Source: Gammaproteobacteria bacterium | GTDB lineage: Bacteria > Pseudomonadota > Gammaproteobacteria > HTCC5015 | Assembly: GCA_020630145.1 (NCBI GenBank) | Contig: JAHDBX010000030.1 | Location: 1-10,029, forward strand | Direction of reading: 5' to 3' | DNA: 10,029 bases | Made by a program: the position numbers and the translations under genes | In this document: one piece after another, positions 1-6,816 of the stretch | How the letters are laid out: each line of letters opens with the position of its first letter | How positions within the stretch are numbered: the stretch's first letter is position 1 | The notes under the pieces: generated by a model | The model's database searches: none | What the model was told of the DNA's origin: nothing | What the model saw: the letters and a program-made list of their open reading frames with translations, nothing else

Positions 1-158
1 CGACCTTAGAAAGACCCCGTAACCGTTTATCATTAGCTCAAGACCCCGAATACAACCGTTTACGTTCGGAAGTTTTAAAATTTTTATATGAAAAACAACG
101 TAAAGTTGAAAATATTAAAACTGAAAAAAAAACAAGTAAACAGATTAAAGCAGCATAA
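1..158 (+). CDS. 3' end of an unrecognised protein-coding gene (partial)
   Basis: An open frame enters from the left edge (codons begin at base 3) and ends at TAA 156-158, giving 51 residues. The product begins TLERPRNRLSLAQ and continues with DPEYNRLRSEVLKF. It then becomes a very lysine-rich tail (many Lys and Glu, ending KQIKAA). The segment looks helical and highly charged, with no membrane segment or catalytic motif. I do not recognise the family from this tail. That it is a real coding end is supported by the uninterrupted frame, the plausible helical composition, and the hairpin terminator starting 18 bases after the stop. It converges on the DUF1501 gene, so it belongs to a different transcription unit from everything else in the left half of the window. 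Confidence 0.6.
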   Translation, partial: TLERPRNRLSLAQDPEYNRLRSEVLKFLYEKQRKVENIKTEKKTSKQIKAA

Positions 159-176
159 ATTTTATATGATAAAAAT

Positions 177-205
177 AAAAAAGGTGTTTTAACAACACCT
201 TTTTT
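177..205. terminator. Bidirectional intrinsic terminator between convergent genes
   Basis: GGTGTT (183-188) pairs with AACACC (194-199) around the five-base loop TTAAC. The stem is flanked by six A (177-182) and six T (200-205), so it can extend to 12 bp and carries a U-tract when read from either strand. It lies 18 bases after the stop of the rightward partial gene and 9 bases after the stop of the leftward DUF1501 gene, as expected for a terminator shared by two converging units. Confidence 0.9.
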
Positions 206-214
206 ATAAACATA

Positions 215-1363
215 CTATATTCGAATAAAAGGTAATAACTTGCCATACCCTGAAGATTTTACAGTAGGTAAACTCCAAGATTGTTGAACTATAGACGTAT
301 AAACCAGCTTGAAATCAACTTTATATACTAAATCACCATTAACTAAATTCGTTAGTGATGGTTGCTCACCATAAAAGCCTCCTTTTACTTTGCCACCCAT
401 TATAAAGTGTGGTGCAGCCGTACCATGATCAGTGCCTCGACTAGCATTCTCTTGAGCGCGGCGACCAAACTCTGAATATGTCATTACTACAACATCATCC
501 CAAAGACTCTGTTCTTGCAGAGCCGAACGGAAAGCAGCCAAGCCATCACCTAGAGTTTGTAATAACTTTTTATGTTGCCATTGTTGTCCAGCATGCGTAT
601 CAAAGCTGCCTAAGCTAAGTTTATAAACTGGCACGTTTACGCCTGCTGCCATAATAGAGGCAATCGTTTTTAAATCTCGAGAAAATGATGTTTTAGGGAA
701 TGATGCTTTTATATTTTTTGCTGACTTAACTTTTAGAGCAAGTTGTTCAGCTGACAACGCAATTGATGATTGCACTTTTTGAATATGTTGCAAGGCCGAG
801 TTATTCAATGAGTTACTTGTTTTATTAAGTTTCCTGGCACCTTGTAAAAATTTTTCTACATCATTAATAATAATGGCATTATCTGTTCCTGACAAAGGGC
901 CTAAGTCATTATCAACAACTATTGCATTTATATCAACCGGCATGGTTTGAGCTAATAAATGTTTAGCTAGCCACCCTTCCGTTGCATAGTCTTCACTTTG
1001 AGATGCAGTTTCCCATATCTCTATAGAACGAAAATGTGACCTATTTGGATTTTCATACCCCACCCCATTTACTATTGCAATATCATTACCTTTCCATGCA
1101 GGCAAAATAGATTGTAAAGCTGGGTGAAAACCTAGCTTATTACTAAGTTGTAACACCTCGTCTTTTGGTATAGCGATATTGGGCCTAAGTTTATAATACT
1201 CAGGATCAGAGTATGGAATAACTGTATTTAAACCGTCATTGCCGCCTTGTAATTCTACTAAGATGATCGTTTTTTGCTTTTTAGTATTAGCATAAACTAA
1301 CTGTGGACAATATGCTAAAACTGGCACGCCAGAAAGAAATTTTATAAAATCACGTCTTAACAT
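215..1363 (-). CDS. DUF1501 family protein, Tat-exported
   Basis: This is a 382-residue member of DUF1501 (PF07394), a family with an alkaline-phosphatase-like fold and no established biochemical role. It begins MLRRDFIKFLSG, where RRDFIK fits the twin-arginine motif. A short hydrophobic stretch and a likely cleavage after VYA (about residue 25) follow, so it should be folded before export. Family motifs seen are QGGNDGLNT (39-47), NPNRSHFRS (105-113), GSFDTHAGQ (252-260), SEFGRRAQEN (297-306) and GTDHGTAAP (310-318). The conserved Asp, His and Ser positions suggest a metal or hydrolase-like site, but this is inference. Length is normal and the gene looks intact. The frame could open at GTG 1369, but ATG 1363 is preferred because AAGAGAG lies five bases upstream and the GTG overlaps it. 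The stop of the upstream DUF1800 gene abuts this ribosome binding site, ten bases before the ATG, so the two genes are very probably translated from one mRNA. Confidence 0.92.
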   Translation of the reverse strand: MLRRDFIKFLSGVPVLAYCPQLVYANTKKQKTIILVELQGGNDGLNTVIPYSDPEYYKLRPNIAIPKDEVLQLSNKLGFHPALQSILPAWKGNDIAIVNGVGYENPNRSHFRSIEIWETASQSEDYATEGWLAKHLLAQTMPVDINAIVVDNDLGPLSGTDNAIIINDVEKFLQGARKLNKTSNSLNNSALQHIQKVQSSIALSAEQLALKVKSAKNIKASFPKTSFSRDLKTIASIMAAGVNVPVYKLSLGSFDTHAGQQWQHKKLLQTLGDGLAAFRSALQEQSLWDDVVVMTYSEFGRRAQENASRGTDHGTAAPHFIMGGKVKGGFYGEQPSLTNLVNGDLVYKVDFKLVYTSIVQQSWSLPTVKSSGYGKLLPFIRI

Positions 1364-1373
1364 ATTCACTCTC

Positions 1374-2774
1374 TTATTTAAGTTGATATGCGGGTTGTAA
1401 TACTATTTTTCGCGTGGCGCGTAACCAGTCTTGCTGAGTGGCAATAATCTCTCTGTTATTGCTTTCTAGAATGGGTAACAACAGGGCTTGTAAGTCATCA
1501 TAACTTATTTTTTTAATGTCTTGGTCTGCAGCATTCATCATGTTAATATTTTTCGAGCGCATTTTTTCACTTGATTTTTCCATTGCTCGTAAACCACGAT
1601 TTAAATATTGTTGGCGCAATAAAAGCGTATTACTGGTTATCCAATTTTTTCCACCTGGCCAACCTTTTACATTAGGTGGGTCAAAGATATCTTGCCCTAT
1701 CTGCTTGGATGCCTTAGGTAAAATATTTGCATCATTAAGCGGAAGGCTAAACTGTTTAAAAAAACCAACTAAAAAATCAACAGGCGATTTAATCAAACTG
1801 CCACGATTTTTTTCATCCAGAAAACCAGCCGAATTGAGCATAGCTAACAGCCAAGGCTTAATTTCATAGCTTGCTTGCCGCAAAACATTAGCCAAGCGAT
1901 GACTTTCTTTTTTTGTTGCAGCACTATTGATATCGTCAGATACAAGCGCACGCCAGAGTTTTTCTGTTAAAAACAAGGCAGTCTGTGGGTCTGATAATAA
2001 TACATTTATAATATCGTCCCCGTCTAAATTACCCGAACGCCCCATAAATGTTTTAACACTATTATCATGCTGTTTCTTTTTAAAAACAAACTCTGCATTT
2101 TTACTAATGCCCCAACCAGTAAAAGCTTTGGCTGCAGCTTTAATATCGCTTTCAGTATAATGCCCTTCGCCTAATGTGAAGAGTTCTAACAACTCTCGGG
2201 CAAAATTTTCGTTTGGTTTTTTCTTTCTGTTACTTCTATTATCTAGATAAACAAGCATTGCTGGATCTTTAGCAATAGCTTGCAATAGCACTGCAAAGTT
2301 GCCCATAGCATGCTGACGTAATAACTCATTCTGTTTATACAGTAACAAGGGAGATTTTACTTTTTGCAACGAAGATGTAAAATGATTGTGCCAAAATAAT
2401 GTCATCCATTCATTGACGGGATTAGCTGTCTGTATCATCTCTCGATACCACCACGTTTTTAATTCCCCGGACTGTTCACGCAGTTTTTTACGTACTGTTT
2501 TTTTTTGTTCCTGACTCATACTTTTGTTTACACGTAACAAAGCATCTTTAGTCCAACTAGGTGGTGGCGTAATTGGATTAGTATTTGACTGGCTTAGCAA
2601 GCCCTGTATAAACTGATTATATGGTTGCTGAGTATACTTCGGCAGTTCATCGACACTAACACTAAAAGCCACTCTACCTAAGACGTGTTTTGCTAGTGAT
2701 ATATCTACATATTTAGGTGCAGCCGTCACTGTCAAACTAATAAATAATAAACTCACTAATAAGTATTTATACAA
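1374..2774 (-). CDS. DUF1800 family protein, secreted
   Basis: A protein of 466 residues in the DUF1800 family (PF08811), whose function is unknown. It is nearly always encoded beside DUF1501, as here, with DUF1800 first. From the proposed start the N-terminus reads MYKYLLVSLLFISLTVTAA, a good Sec signal peptide. Family motifs are FWHNHF (127-132), the DNRSN...PNENFARELLELF segment (178-199), AFTGW (217-221) and FDPPNVKGWPGG (364-375). Start choice: the frame opens at TTG 2816, but no ribosome binding site precedes that codon, and a perfect TATAAT (2808-2803) lies inside the extra coding stretch. The TTG at 2774 has AAAGG (2787-2783) eight bases upstream and puts the signal peptide at the very N-terminus. 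There is no ATG in the N-terminal part of the frame, so a non-ATG start, or an undetected sequencing difference, is required. Confidence 0.88.
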   Translation of the reverse strand: MYKYLLVSLLFISLTVTAAPKYVDISLAKHVLGRVAFSVSVDELPKYTQQPYNQFIQGLLSQSNTNPITPPPSWTKDALLRVNKSMSQEQKKTVRKKLREQSGELKTWWYREMIQTANPVNEWMTLFWHNHFTSSLQKVKSPLLLYKQNELLRQHAMGNFAVLLQAIAKDPAMLVYLDNRSNRKKKPNENFARELLELFTLGEGHYTESDIKAAAKAFTGWGISKNAEFVFKKKQHDNSVKTFMGRSGNLDGDDIINVLLSDPQTALFLTEKLWRALVSDDINSAATKKESHRLANVLRQASYEIKPWLLAMLNSAGFLDEKNRGSLIKSPVDFLVGFFKQFSLPLNDANILPKASKQIGQDIFDPPNVKGWPGGKNWITSNTLLLRQQYLNRGLRAMEKSSEKMRSKNINMMNAADQDIKKISYDDLQALLLPILESNNREIIATQQDWLRATRKIVLQPAYQLK

Positions 2775-2782
2775 AACTATAG

Positions 2783-2808
2783 CCTTTATGGTTACCTTGT
2801 CTATTATA
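2783..2808 (-). promoter_or_regulatory. Candidate -10 element and ribosome binding site for DUF1800-DUF1501
   Basis: On the minus strand a perfect TATAAT (2808-2803) is followed 15 bases later by AAAGG (2787-2783), and eight bases after that by TTG 2774. No convincing -35 box is found at 16-18 bases. The nearest resemblance, TTGTCA, is 22 bases away. The promoter call is therefore weak, and read-through from the lipase gene 67 bases upstream is equally possible. The ribosome binding site is the stronger part of this entry because it decides the start codon. Confidence 0.4.
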
Positions 2809-2841
2809 ACGGCCAACTAAAGCATTACGTTGACAAGCTTA

Positions 2842-3663
2842 TTAATCGATATACTTTTCTCTTTGTTTATAAGGCACCTGAATCGCTCCTGATTCTTTCG
2901 AACTTATATGCTGTATATAGTGCTCCATAAAATGCTGTGTCACACTTAAGTTTTTTAGGTTATCCGAAAAAGAATCTAGCGATATCTCACTAGCTTGCTC
3001 CTGAGGTAAATACGCATAATATTGGTCTTTCAATAAAGTTAGCTGTTCACCAAAATGTTGGTAACGTCCATGAATGGAGTCTAACAAGGTTACACAAGGA
3101 ACAAGTGGCACAACATCATTTTCATCAACAACCCGTGTTAAGGGCAAGAACTTATATTTTTCTACGCCTTTTGTGTTAGTCACTTTAGGCTGACCAAAAT
3201 TAACGGAATTTGCCAAGGTATAGCCATCCTTATGCAGATACATCATTAATATAGTACTTATCGCAGCACCAAGTGAATGTCCAGTTAGGACTATTTCCTT
3301 GCTTTTATCTAAATATTGAAGCAGGCTTTTATAAACAATAGCACTGTCTTTATTAAAACCATCATGTAAATAAACACCTAGGTCACTATTCTTAGTCTGC
3401 AAATATTCAGCATCTTCAACTGCATTTATCTTATTGGCTGTACCACGAATTGCCACAATTTGCTGGTTCTCGCTAGCATTATCTTCAATAAAGTACTGAA
3501 CATCTATATCTGTCAGTTCAATAACATGCGTAACCTTAGAGTAAGTAGCTCGAATATCAGCTTCTGACTTATATGTAGCCGCTGCCCTCCCTGAAAACCA
3601 CGTTAACTGATTGATATTAAAGTCTTTTTCAACCATTTCAAGACTATTATTATTTATTGCCAT
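2842..3663 (-). CDS. Lipase class 3 family protein (alpha/beta hydrolase)
   Basis: A 273-residue protein of the fungal-type lipase class 3 family (PF01764), expected to hydrolyse ester bonds in acylglycerols or phospholipids. The nucleophile elbow is GHSLGAA with Ser130. VAIRGTA (70-76) matches the usual oxyanion-hole strand. Asp183 in DENDVVPLVP is the likely acid, and His244 in VTQHFMEHY is the likely triad histidine. His203 in YQHFG occupies a conserved but probably non-catalytic position. No signal peptide or membrane segment is visible, so it is cytoplasmic or exported by a route not evident here. The frame also opens at GTG 3675, but ATG 3663 gives a cleaner N-terminus. Neither has a recognisable Shine-Dalgarno sequence, so the start is uncertain. 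It reads in the same direction as DUF1800, which begins 67 bases after its stop, and diverges from the diguanylate cyclase gene. True substrate cannot be read from sequence. Confidence 0.85.
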   Translation of the reverse strand: MAINNNSLEMVEKDFNINQLTWFSGRAAATYKSEADIRATYSKVTHVIELTDIDVQYFIEDNASENQQIVAIRGTANKINAVEDAEYLQTKNSDLGVYLHDGFNKDSAIVYKSLLQYLDKSKEIVLTGHSLGAAISTILMMYLHKDGYTLANSVNFGQPKVTNTKGVEKYKFLPLTRVVDENDVVPLVPCVTLLDSIHGRYQHFGEQLTLLKDQYYAYLPQEQASEISLDSFSDNLKNLSVTQHFMEHYIQHISSKESGAIQVPYKQREKYID

Positions 3664-3809
3664 AAGTAAAAACACACAATTAATTTAAAAACTCGATATA
3701 AGACACATGCCCTTTAATTATTATTAACGAGGACACAAAATTAATATAGTGTTATTATGATTCATTGTAAAACGATTTTGTATAATTGTTGAAATTGGAA
3801 GTTAACTAA
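3664..3809. promoter_or_regulatory. Divergent intergenic region between lipase and diguanylate cyclase genes
   Basis: This 146-base, very AT-rich gap must hold the start signals of both divergent genes. For the rightward gene, TATAAT (3781-3786) directly preceded by TG is a good -10 candidate. No clear -35 lies at 16-18 bases, so it may depend on the TG or on an activator. GGAAG (3797-3801) lies eight bases before ATG 3810 and is a sound ribosome binding site. No convincing promoter or ribosome binding site was found for the leftward lipase. A short interrupted match of ACAAAAT (around 3735) with ATTTTGT (around 3775) is probably chance in such AT-rich DNA. Confidence 0.5.
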
Positions 3810-5549
3810 ATGAAGCGTATTGCTTTTCCATACCAACAATTTTTACCTAGTAAGGTATTGATTAATTTAATCTTGTTTATTAAATTAATATTGCTCGTAC
3901 CTAGTGCATATGCATTAGAACACATTGAGGTGACTGGTACTGAAAATGGTCTTCGCCTTGGTGAAAATTTTGAAATATGGCATGACCCTACTGGTAAAAC
4001 TAGCCTTGTTGACGCACGGTTAGCACTTGCCGACCAAAATTTTGGTAAGCTTAAATCGAAAGGCTCAACGGGCTTGAAGCCTGGCTCTTTCTGGTCACAC
4101 TTTTATATTAAAAACACCTCAAACCAAGCTATTGAGTTAGACATTGAATATGTTGACCATCAACTTATATCGCTGCAGGCTTATCAAGGTGTTGCAAATA
4201 GTCCGGCAGAATTTAGTAAAATAAGTGACCTCGCCTTATACAATGCGTTTTCTGAAAGACAAATAGCCCACCATCGCTTTGTTTTTCCAACCATTATTCC
4301 GGCTAATGCCACTGCCGAGTATTTTGTTAAATATAATTCTGATAAAGCAGGTTATATTTTTCCAGACTTACGAATATGGCACCCCGATAATTTGCGCGTA
4401 GCTCAAAGTTTAGAAACGGGCTTAACAGCCTTTTTACTAGGCGGCCTATTCCTAATGTCTTTATTTACTTTGGTTTCAGGTATTACGGCGAAAGGCTGGG
4501 TATTTTATTCATACTCTATATATGCATTTGCCAAACTAGTAGCCTGGTGCACAATACTTGGCTACACACACCAATTTATATTAAGAGATAACTTTCACTG
4601 GAGCTATATGTCACTTGGCGGAGCATTTGCCATATTCTCAGGCTTATTCTTTGCCAGAGTATTTTTGCAAACACGTCGTTTCACCAAAAAGCTCGACTAC
4701 ATTCTGCTATTTATGATGGCCAATGCGGCTGTTTTATTTGTATCAGCCTTATTCAAAATTACAGCTGTATCCATACTCTCTATAACCTTAGCTTTGCTCC
4801 TTTATCCACTTGTTCCAATCATTGGTATTATTCGTTGGAGACAAGGTTCTATAGAAGCTTTAATTTTTTCATTAGCCTGGTTATTTTTAGCAACCGGTTT
4901 AGTCTTACAAGCGTTACGAGACCTCGGCTATATAGAGCACAACTTTATTAATTACTATTGGCCACCTGTTTTCTCCTTTATGGAAATTTTAGTCGCTATG
5001 ATTGCTATAGGCTTTAGAATCAATAGTTTTAGAAACGAAAAAGAGAAAGCAGAAAAAGAAGCACATACTGATGAATTAACAGGTATTAACAATAGGCGTT
5101 CTTTCTTTTTAAATGCGGAAGAACTCTTTGCAAAATTTAAGAATCGTTCTCACCCATTCAGTGTACTGATGTTTGACATAGACCATTTTAAACTCATTAA
5201 CGATGAATATGGTCATGCAGCAGGTGACAAAGTACTACAAGTATTCTCTGAATTTATCATGAGTAAGATTCGTGATGAAGATATCTTCGGGCGCTTAGGC
5301 GGTGAAGAATTTGCATTAATTGTCAGTAACTCTGAAAAAGATGCCGTTGCACAAATGGCTGACAGACTGCGTAATGATATCAGTGAACTTGAAGTCAAAC
5401 ATTGTCACAACACGATTAAAATTACGGTGAGTATTGGTGTTGCTCATTTAGACAACGAACAACACCTAGATGAATTAGTTAGCCGTGCCGACAAAGCCCT
5501 ATACCATGCAAAATCCATGGGACGAAATCGCCTAGAATTGGCTTTATAA
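3810..5549 (+). CDS. Membrane diguanylate cyclase with 7TMR-DISM sensor
   Basis: A 579-residue inner-membrane sensor that should make cyclic di-GMP from two GTP. Order of parts: signal sequence (about 1-35, ending SAYA); a periplasmic 7TMR-DISM extracellular domain (about 40-190) of the type that in relatives binds small ligands; seven membrane helices (about 203-402); a short charged signalling helix (about 405-420); and a GGDEF domain. In the last, DELTGINNRR (421-430), FDIDHFKLINDEYGH (455-469) and the active-site loop GGEEF (497-501) are all intact, so the enzyme is predicted active. RDED (488-491) sits nine residues before the GG, exactly where the RxxD inhibitory site lies, so feedback inhibition by c-di-GMP is expected. 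No EAL domain is present. It is a single-gene unit diverging from the lipase gene and ending 13 bases from the catalase-like gene. The ligand is unknown. Confidence 0.93.
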   Translation: MKRIAFPYQQFLPSKVLINLILFIKLILLVPSAYALEHIEVTGTENGLRLGENFEIWHDPTGKTSLVDARLALADQNFGKLKSKGSTGLKPGSFWSHFYIKNTSNQAIELDIEYVDHQLISLQAYQGVANSPAEFSKISDLALYNAFSERQIAHHRFVFPTIIPANATAEYFVKYNSDKAGYIFPDLRIWHPDNLRVAQSLETGLTAFLLGGLFLMSLFTLVSGITAKGWVFYSYSIYAFAKLVAWCTILGYTHQFILRDNFHWSYMSLGGAFAIFSGLFFARVFLQTRRFTKKLDYILLFMMANAAVLFVSALFKITAVSILSITLALLLYPLVPIIGIIRWRQGSIEALIFSLAWLFLATGLVLQALRDLGYIEHNFINYYWPPVFSFMEILVAMIAIGFRINSFRNEKEKAEKEAHTDELTGINNRRSFFLNAEELFAKFKNRSHPFSVLMFDIDHFKLINDEYGHAAGDKVLQVFSEFIMSKIRDEDIFGRLGGEEFALIVSNSEKDAVAQMADRLRNDISELEVKHCHNTIKITVSIGVAHLDNEQHLDELVSRADKALYHAKSMGRNRLELAL

Positions 5550-5562
5550 AAACTAACTTATA
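5550..5562. other. Thirteen-base gap between two convergent genes, no terminator
   Basis: The stops of the rightward diguanylate cyclase gene and the leftward catalase-like gene are only 13 bases apart. No hairpin followed by a T-run is visible in the gap or just inside either coding end. Transcripts probably overlap at their 3' ends, or termination depends on Rho. Confidence 0.6.
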
Positions 5563-6816
5563 TTACTCACAAACACTCTTCTCTTCTTTACCATCAACCG
5601 GTCTAAACATACTATCGAAGCACCGCGGCAAAGGCCATTTAGATTTACTGATATTGACCATCTTCGCGTTATCGCATGCTTGGCTATCATTCAAGCACCA
5701 ATCATCAGGGTAGACTGTCTTAGCCTGATTTTTACCGTGTCTAAATGCTGAAACGGCATGATAAACCAATCGGCGCGCTCTGTTTAAACTCCCTTGTGGC
5801 AACCAATCACCCACACCATTCCATGGGTTCATAGACAAGTTTTCACAGAATTGCATTTGCGCTTCTGAGGTAAAATTTTGTGGTGGAATTTGTAGCCTTG
5901 CAATAGGTATAAAAGGTGATTCTTTTTCTGACCAGATAGCCGCTGCATTATCTAAAGGCATATTGGCGCCAGCTACTTTAGGCTGCACCATAAAATCAAA
6001 GCACGCGCCTTGAGTAGATAATTTTTCTTGCATAATATCAGTCAAATAATCAAAGTCATCTTTATTAGGCTTTTCGTTAAATAACATACCTTCACATACT
6101 CGCGTAGAAAACTTCACATTCGTATCACCTAACTGATAAGGTAACATTGAAAAATACTGCGAATCCAAAGGTGTATCTATCTTTTTCGATACGGTTTGAA
6201 CTGCACGATACAGCAAGCGCGGATGGAAGCGTGGTGGGAAAAGACTAATAAACCATTTCGTACGCTGCAATTTTGATAGGTAATGTAAGTCTTCAACATA
6301 GTCGTAAATATTACGATTAAAGAAAGCGGGGGTGTTCGTCATAATAAAATCTTGCACGGGCGGCCCAGCAAGCTCAGGTGCAATTTTTGCACCCTCAACA
6401 CCCATAACTTTTATCGCCATACCTCGCGCATCAGGCTTTTTATCTGACTGCACTACCATGTCGCCATTAGAAAAACGTATCCATGCTAAATAGGTTTTAC
6501 CAGGCTCTGAAAATATACTGTGTTGAAAACGTGGATGTATATCACCATTCACTGAGAACTCAGCGCGCAAACAACCCGTTGCTTTTGCATGCGCATCACG
6601 TCGGTAAGGCAAGCCATTAATTTTTTCTGCTGCTCTAGAGACTTGTTTAGCAAGCTTAATAGATTTTATTACGGCTTCTTTTTCTTGTTCAGAAACAGTG
6701 ACACCTTCTTTAGCAAAGTCTATTTCATTAATTAGGTCTTCTATACTTTTACCTTGCGCATAGACAAAAGACATATTCAAAGCCAAGAGGCTTATTATTA
6801 TTTTGCTTATTTTCAT
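5563..6816 (-). CDS. Catalase-like haem protein, exported to the periplasm
   Basis: A 417-residue catalase-superfamily protein. The signal peptide is MKISKIIISLLALNMSFVYA. Catalase landmarks in order: His76 in DAHAKATG (distal histidine); RFSNGD (114-119); DARGMAIKV (129-137), matching the catalase DPRGFAVKF segment; QDFIMTNTPAFF (155-166), matching DLVGNNTPIFF; and PFIPIARLQIP (301-311). RRLVY followed by R359 reproduces the RxxxYx6R proximal haem motif, with Tyr352 as predicted ligand and Arg348 beside it. It lacks the long N-terminal arm and flavodoxin-like end of large catalases and is not a typical KatA/KatE. It may be a peroxidase or may process organic hydroperoxides, as catalase-related haemoproteins and coral allene oxide synthase do. 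The C-terminal tail carries four Cys (373, 381, 399, 416), possibly disulphide-bonded in the periplasm. Its ATG overlaps the stop of the cytochrome gene (ATGA), so the two are translationally coupled. Confidence 0.88.
   Translation of the reverse strand: MKISKIIISLLALNMSFVYAQGKSIEDLINEIDFAKEGVTVSEQEKEAVIKSIKLAKQVSRAAEKINGLPYRRDAHAKATGCLRAEFSVNGDIHPRFQHSIFSEPGKTYLAWIRFSNGDMVVQSDKKPDARGMAIKVMGVEGAKIAPELAGPPVQDFIMTNTPAFFNRNIYDYVEDLHYLSKLQRTKWFISLFPPRFHPRLLYRAVQTVSKKIDTPLDSQYFSMLPYQLGDTNVKFSTRVCEGMLFNEKPNKDDFDYLTDIMQEKLSTQGACFDFMVQPKVAGANMPLDNAAAIWSEKESPFIPIARLQIPPQNFTSEAQMQFCENLSMNPWNGVGDWLPQGSLNRARRLVYHAVSAFRHGKNQAKTVYPDDWCLNDSQACDNAKMVNISKSKWPLPRCFDSMFRPVDGKEEKSVCE

Noticed and set aside
1..158. 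Assigning the left-edge fragment to a sulfatase or another named family from its DPEYNRLR segment.
   Set aside because: Fifty-one residues of charged helical tail without a diagnostic motif cannot support a family name.
1516..2160. Rightward open frames of 117 and 77 codons at 1516-1869 and 1927-2160.
   Set aside because: They lie opposite the well-supported DUF1800 gene, have no family motifs, and look like shadows of its reading frame.
2784..2834. TTGTCA and TATAAT as a full sigma-70 promoter for DUF1800.
   Set aside because: The spacing is 22 bases, outside the workable range, so only the -10 element is listed as tentative.
3664..3720. A seven-codon leader frame (MCLISSF) just upstream of the lipase gene.
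   Set aside because: AAAGGG is only about two bases from its ATG, too close for a normal ribosome binding site, and such short frames are common by chance.
3730..3786. Inverted ACAAAAT/ATTTTGT pair in the divergent region as an operator.
   Set aside because: Seven-base A/T-dominated matches about 40 bases apart are expected by chance in DNA of this composition.
5213..5398. Leftward 61-codon frame inside the cyclase gene.
   Set aside because: It is opposite the conserved GGDEF region and has low-complexity Ser-rich content typical of a shadow frame.
5563..6816. Naming the catalase-like gene katA or katE.
   Set aside because: The fold and proximal Tyr motif match, but the protein is exported, lacks the usual flanking regions and has altered distal-pocket residues.
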